A stretch of DNA of 64,000 nucleotides, taken from the NCBI GenBank assembly GCA_044868005.1, contig JBIOVX010000128.1, positions 1-64,000 of the forward strand. The letters are read 5' to 3'. Numbering within the stretch: position 1 is the first letter of the stretch; every line of letters begins with the position of its first letter. The notes under the pieces are model-generated. The model was not told the DNA's origin, made no database searches, and saw nothing but the letters and a program-made list of their open reading frames with translations. This document shows, in pieces, positions 61,149 to 64,000 of the stretch. This DNA comes from DATARR01 sp044868005. Lineage in GTDB: Bacteria; Acidobacteriota; Thermoanaerobaculia; Multivoradales; UBA5704. Both the position numbers and the translations under genes were made by a program.

Positions 61149-62396
61149 CTACTTCTCCACGATCTCGGCGCGGAAGTTCTCGTAGGCGAAGGCGAGGCTC
61201 GCGACCTCGGGAAGGAACTGGTTGTTGTTGTTGCCGAACTCGGCCACCAGCCCGGACGCGGGTATGGCGATGGCGCCGCCCTTCACGCTGCCGCCGAAAC
61301 GCAGCGTCCGCAGCGTCTGCCCGTTCTGCGAGAGAGTCAGATCGATGATCCGGGTGGCCGCGTCCTGGACGACCTTGACGTGGTAGCGCTGGCCGTGCAC
61401 GAAGGTGAAGCCCACCTCGGCCTGGGTGTTCCAGCCGGCCGGCATGTCGAGGTTCTGGTTCATCTTGAACAGGTTCCTCTTGGGGCCGAAGGCGTTGACG
61501 TTGGCGAGGGTGTTGCTGCGGAAGCGGCCGCGGTGGAAGAAGAGCAGGTTGTGCGCGCCGCTCTTCAGGCGCGGGTTCCACGGGCCGGCCACGAAGTCGA
61601 GCTCGGCGGTGACGCGCGCGGCGTTCATGGCCTGCGGCACCGGGACGCGCAGGATCGCCTTGGCGTGCTCCTTGGTGGCGTAATGGAACCTGCCGCTCTG
61701 CGTGAAGACGATCGTCTGCTTCGCCGTCGCCGCCTTGCTGCGATCCATCCGCACCGCCGCCGCGAACGCCGTCTCCGGCGTCACGAACGAGAGCTCGCCG
61801 GTGGCGCGGTCGGTGGCCAGCGCATAGGCGTAGAACGCCTGGTCGCAGGAGACGCGGGCGCTCTTGGCTTCCGGCTCGGAAGCGAGACCCAGGGCATCCG
61901 CGAACGGCCGCAGCGAGAGGGCCGGCACGTCCACCGCCACGCCCGCGCCGACTCCCAAGCCGTCGGCGCGCAGGAAGTCCACCTGGCAATTCGCCTTCTC
62001 GCGGCCGAGGTTGACCAGCGCCAGGCTGGTGATCTCGCGCTCCCCGTCGGACACCAGGCCGTTGAGATAGGTGGAACCGCCGGCCGCCAGGCGGTTCGCC
62101 TCCGAGATCACCGGCACGCCGGCGTAGAAGATCCGGCTCCCGCGGCCGCTCTCGATCCAGGCGTTGACCGCGAGCCCGTCGCGGCGCTCGATCTCCAGAA
62201 GCCCTGTCTCACTGTCGCCGACGGTGGAGTAGGAGCGCTCCACGCCGTCAAGGTTGGAGATCCGGAGCTGTGTCGCGAGCGCTTGGCCGCTGGCTCCCTG
62301 AACCTCGATGATGGGGATGTAGAGGGGCTCGGCCTGCAATGGGGCAGCCAGCTCGAGCACGAGGAGAAGGAAACTGAAGGCGAGGGATCTCTTCAC
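61149..62396 (-). CDS. Secreted two-domain beta protein, unrecognised family (paralogue 2)
   Basis: This encodes 415 residues from a GTG at 62396, which has AAGGAG nine bases upstream; this decides the start. A signal peptide (LAFSFLLLVLELAAPLQA) is followed by the same two-domain layout as the gene at 59439. Conserved segments include VAGPWNPRLKSGAHNLLFF, RFRSNTLANVNAFGP and a matching N-terminal DGLGV...LSLRPFADALG region. No catalytic residues can be named. The tandem arrangement suggests duplication. Confidence 0.72.
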   Translation of the reverse strand: MKRSLAFSFLLLVLELAAPLQAEPLYIPIIEVQGASGQALATQLRISNLDGVERSYSTVGDSETGLLEIERRDGLAVNAWIESGRGSRIFYAGVPVISEANRLAAGGSTYLNGLVSDGEREITSLALVNLGREKANCQVDFLRADGLGVGAGVAVDVPALSLRPFADALGLASEPEAKSARVSCDQAFYAYALATDRATGELSFVTPETAFAAAVRMDRSKAATAKQTIVFTQSGRFHYATKEHAKAILRVPVPQAMNAARVTAELDFVAGPWNPRLKSGAHNLLFFHRGRFRSNTLANVNAFGPKRNLFKMNQNLDMPAGWNTQAEVGFTFVHGQRYHVKVVQDAATRIIDLTLSQNGQTLRTLRFGGSVKGGAIAIPASGLVAEFGNNNNQFLPEVASLAFAYENFRAEIVEK

Positions 62397-62460
62397 AGCG
62401 GGGTACTCCTTACAGCAGGCCCAACGGACCGATGTTAGCGTCTCGGGATAGGATCTGTCC

Positions 62461-63219
62461 ATCGGACTGCGAGACCTCGGCCGCCGGGCCTTCAAGCCGG
62501 TCTACATCCTCTACTACAGGCTCCTCTTCGGGCGCCGCTTCCCCTTCTACGAAAAGCTGGCGGCGCGCGTCCATGCCTGGGAGCTCGCCACCGGTCGCGG
62601 CGACGCGCCGGCCGCCAAGGAGGTGTGGGAAGCGCAGTACGGCAGCGGCGGCTGGGATTTCATGCGCCGGCTCGACGAGCTGGCCCGCTACAGCGTCATC
62701 GCCGGGTTCCTGCACCACCTGAAGCCGGGCGGCTCCGTGCTGGACGTGGGCAGCGGCGAAGGCCTGCTGGCCGATCACCTGCGGCCTCTCGGCTACGCGC
62801 GCTATCTCGGTGTGGACCTCTCCGAGACCGCCGTGCGGCAGGCCGCCGGCCGGGCGGACGCGAAGACCTCCTTCGTCGCCGCCGACGCCGAGACCTACGC
62901 GCCGCCGCAGCGCTGGGACGCCATCGTCTTCAACGAGTGCGTCTACTACTTCAACGATCCCCTCGACACCGTGCGGCGCTACGAGAGTTTTCTGGAGGAA
63001 GGCGGCGTCTTTCTCGTCTCCACCTTCCGCTCCCGCCGCGCGGACGTCATCGTCCGCCGCCTGCTGGCACGATACCGGCTCCTGCAGGAGACCGCGGTGA
63101 GCAACCGGAAGGGGACTTGGGTGGTGCGGGTGCTTACGCCACCACCGCCGCCTGCCAGCGAAGCTCCGCATCGAGCCTTCCCTCACCCTGGAGCTGCTGG
63201 ATCCTCTTCAGGCGAATGA
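62461..63219 (+). CDS. Class I SAM-dependent methyltransferase with no standard start codon
   Basis: The methyltransferase core is clear: SVLDVGSGEGLLADHL, then FVAADAETY, FNECVYYFND and GGVFLVSTFRS. Upstream of the first in-frame GTG (62623) another 54 codons look like real protein (RAFKPVYILYYRLLFGRR, FPFYEKLAARVHAWELA) back to a stop at 62449, with no ATG, GTG or TTG. Initiation may be at ATC 62461, which lies six bases after a -10-like TAGGAT, or at CTG 62455. Its last 86 bases overlap the convergent epimerase gene. Confidence 0.7.
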   Translation: MGLRDLGRRAFKPVYILYYRLLFGRRFPFYEKLAARVHAWELATGRGDAPAAKEVWEAQYGSGGWDFMRRLDELARYSVIAGFLHHLKPGGSVLDVGSGEGLLADHLRPLGYARYLGVDLSETAVRQAAGRADAKTSFVAADAETYAPPQRWDAIVFNECVYYFNDPLDTVRRYESFLEEGGVFLVSTFRSRRADVIVRRLLARYRLLQETAVSNRKGTWVVRVLTPPPPPASEAPHRAFPHPGAAGSSSGE

Positions 63220-64000
63220 AGCGCGCGCCGAGGAACTCCTCCGCCGTGAGGCCCGCCGCGACATAGGCGTCGTGGAGCTCGCGGGCGCCGCGGCGGGCGT
63301 CCCATTGCGGCTGGAAGGCGGGAAGGGTTCTTTCCAGCTTGCCGCAGTCTACGCGGTAGCAGCGTTTGTCCGGTCCGGCGTCCTCGGCGTAGGTGATGTC
63401 GCAGCCGGGCACCGTCTCGGCCACGATCTCCGCCAGCTCGCGGATGCGGTAGTTCTCCGCCGTGCGTCCGACGTTGAAGGCCTGACCGTGGATGGCCTCG
63501 CGGGGAGCGTCCAGAACGGCGAGGAAAGCGCGGCTGATGTCCTCGACGTGGACGATCGGACGCCAGGGCGTGCCGTCGCTCAGCAGGTGGATGCGTCCGG
63601 TGGTCACGGCGTAACCCACCAGGTTGTTGAGCACCAGGTCCACTCGCAGGCGGGGCGAGACGCCGTAGGCCGTAGCGTTGCGGAGGTAGACGGGGCTGAA
63701 GCCCTCATCTGCGAGACTGGCGAGTTGCTGCTCCAACCGCACCTTGGAGACGCCGTAGGGAGTGACCGGATTGAAGGCGGCCGTCTCGTCGAGGAAATCG
63801 TCTCCCGCCGCGCCGTAGGTGCTGCAGGAGGAAGAGAAGAGGAAGCGTTCCACTCCGGCCTCTTTGGCGAGGCGGGCGAAGCGCACCGAAGCCGCGTCGT
63901 TGATCTCGTAGGTCAGCGAGGCGTCGAGGTTCCCCAGCGGATCGTTCGACAGGCCGGCCAGGTGGATCACGGCCTCGAACCCCTTCAGGTCCTGCCGTTC
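63134..64000 (-). CDS. NAD-dependent epimerase/dehydratase, 5' end beyond the window
   Basis: The visible 288 residues lack the N-terminal nucleotide-binding loop, which lies to the right. Present are AVIHLAGLSNDP, FLFSSSCSTYG, the active-site YGVSK and RNATAYGVSPRLRVDLVLN. This is an extended SDR sugar-nucleotide epimerase or dehydratase. The frame runs open to position 64000. It is on the strand opposite the polysaccharide operon and probably belongs to another glycan gene set. Confidence 0.88.
   Translation of the reverse strand, partial: ERQDLKGFEAVIHLAGLSNDPLGNLDASLTYEINDAASVRFARLAKEAGVERFLFSSSCSTYGAAGDDFLDETAAFNPVTPYGVSKVRLEQQLASLADEGFSPVYLRNATAYGVSPRLRVDLVLNNLVGYAVTTGRIHLLSDGTPWRPIVHVEDISRAFLAVLDAPREAIHGQAFNVGRTAENYRIRELAEIVAETVPGCDITYAEDAGPDKRCYRVDCGKLERTLPAFQPQWDARRGARELHDAYVAAGLTAEEFLGARFIRLKRIQQLQGEGRLDAELRWQAAVVA

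Overview
The window is GC-rich chromosomal DNA from a Gram-negative-type bacterium. An Acidobacteriota lineage (Thermoanaerobaculia-like) fits best. Evidence: the run spoVG / tRNA-Gln / prs / rplY / pth / rpsF-rpsR-rplI; a TIGR02999-type ECF sigma factor next to a TPR-bearing Ser/Thr kinase; many sulfatase-like lipoproteins; and a MshEN-domain protein. This placement is inferred from gene content and order, not from a database match.

Positions 1-20,316 are mostly housekeeping: nagZ, ssb, dtd, an M50 protease, an HU-type protein, a MshEN/GAF-like protein divergent from a long TPR protein, a lipoprotein, spoVG, tRNA-Gln(TTG), prs, rplY, pth, rpsF-rpsR-rplI, a methyltransferase, a cobalamin-type radical SAM protein, PBP1A and uvrB. 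Several of these genes (nagZ, dtd, the TPR gene, PBP1A, uvrB, and later a small ORF at 23926) have a -10-like hexamer ending only 6-8 bases before the start codon and no Shine-Dalgarno sequence, which suggests leaderless mRNAs.

Positions 20,317-24,183 form a visibly lower-GC block. It holds a four-gene minus-strand operon (GNAT, DNA-methylase-like protein, membrane TPR-like protein, TPR protein) and a small divergent ORF, abutting the 3' end of a glycoside-hydrolase-like gene. It looks acquired. From 25.6 to 41.9 kb lie a small membrane protein, a DDAH-like enzyme, an alpha/beta hydrolase, a sulfatase - Ser/Thr kinase - ECF sigma - degenerate M23 protein cluster, a small lipoprotein pair, feoB-feoA (FeoA fused to a Cys-rich zinc-ribbon region), two tandem NHL-repeat proteins and a TMEM175-type channel.

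Positions 41.9-53.2 kb are accessory: a nested inverted-repeat element, a berberine-bridge-like oxidoreductase with a one-base frameshift, an AbrB antitoxin / Doc toxin / nucleotidyltransferase-like module, two sulfatase-like lipoproteins, an SGNH hydrolase with dockerin-like repeats, a GT-C glycosyltransferase and a DUF104/DUF2281-VapC toxin-antitoxin pair. From 53.2 kb runs a tightly coupled surface-polysaccharide operon (sugar nucleotidyltransferase, Gfo/Idh oxidoreductase, SDR epimerase, Wzx-like flippase, AftB-like glycosyltransferase). It is followed by two paralogous secreted proteins of an unrecognised family, a palindromic MITE-like element, a methyltransferase and a partial epimerase.

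The most unusual structures are two intergenic tandem arrays, at 35183-35577 and 44996-45310. Both have a 21-bp period, about two helical turns, and each unit carries a palindromic core. The core sequences are unrelated, yet both arrays sit in divergent intergenic regions just upstream of sulfatase-family genes.
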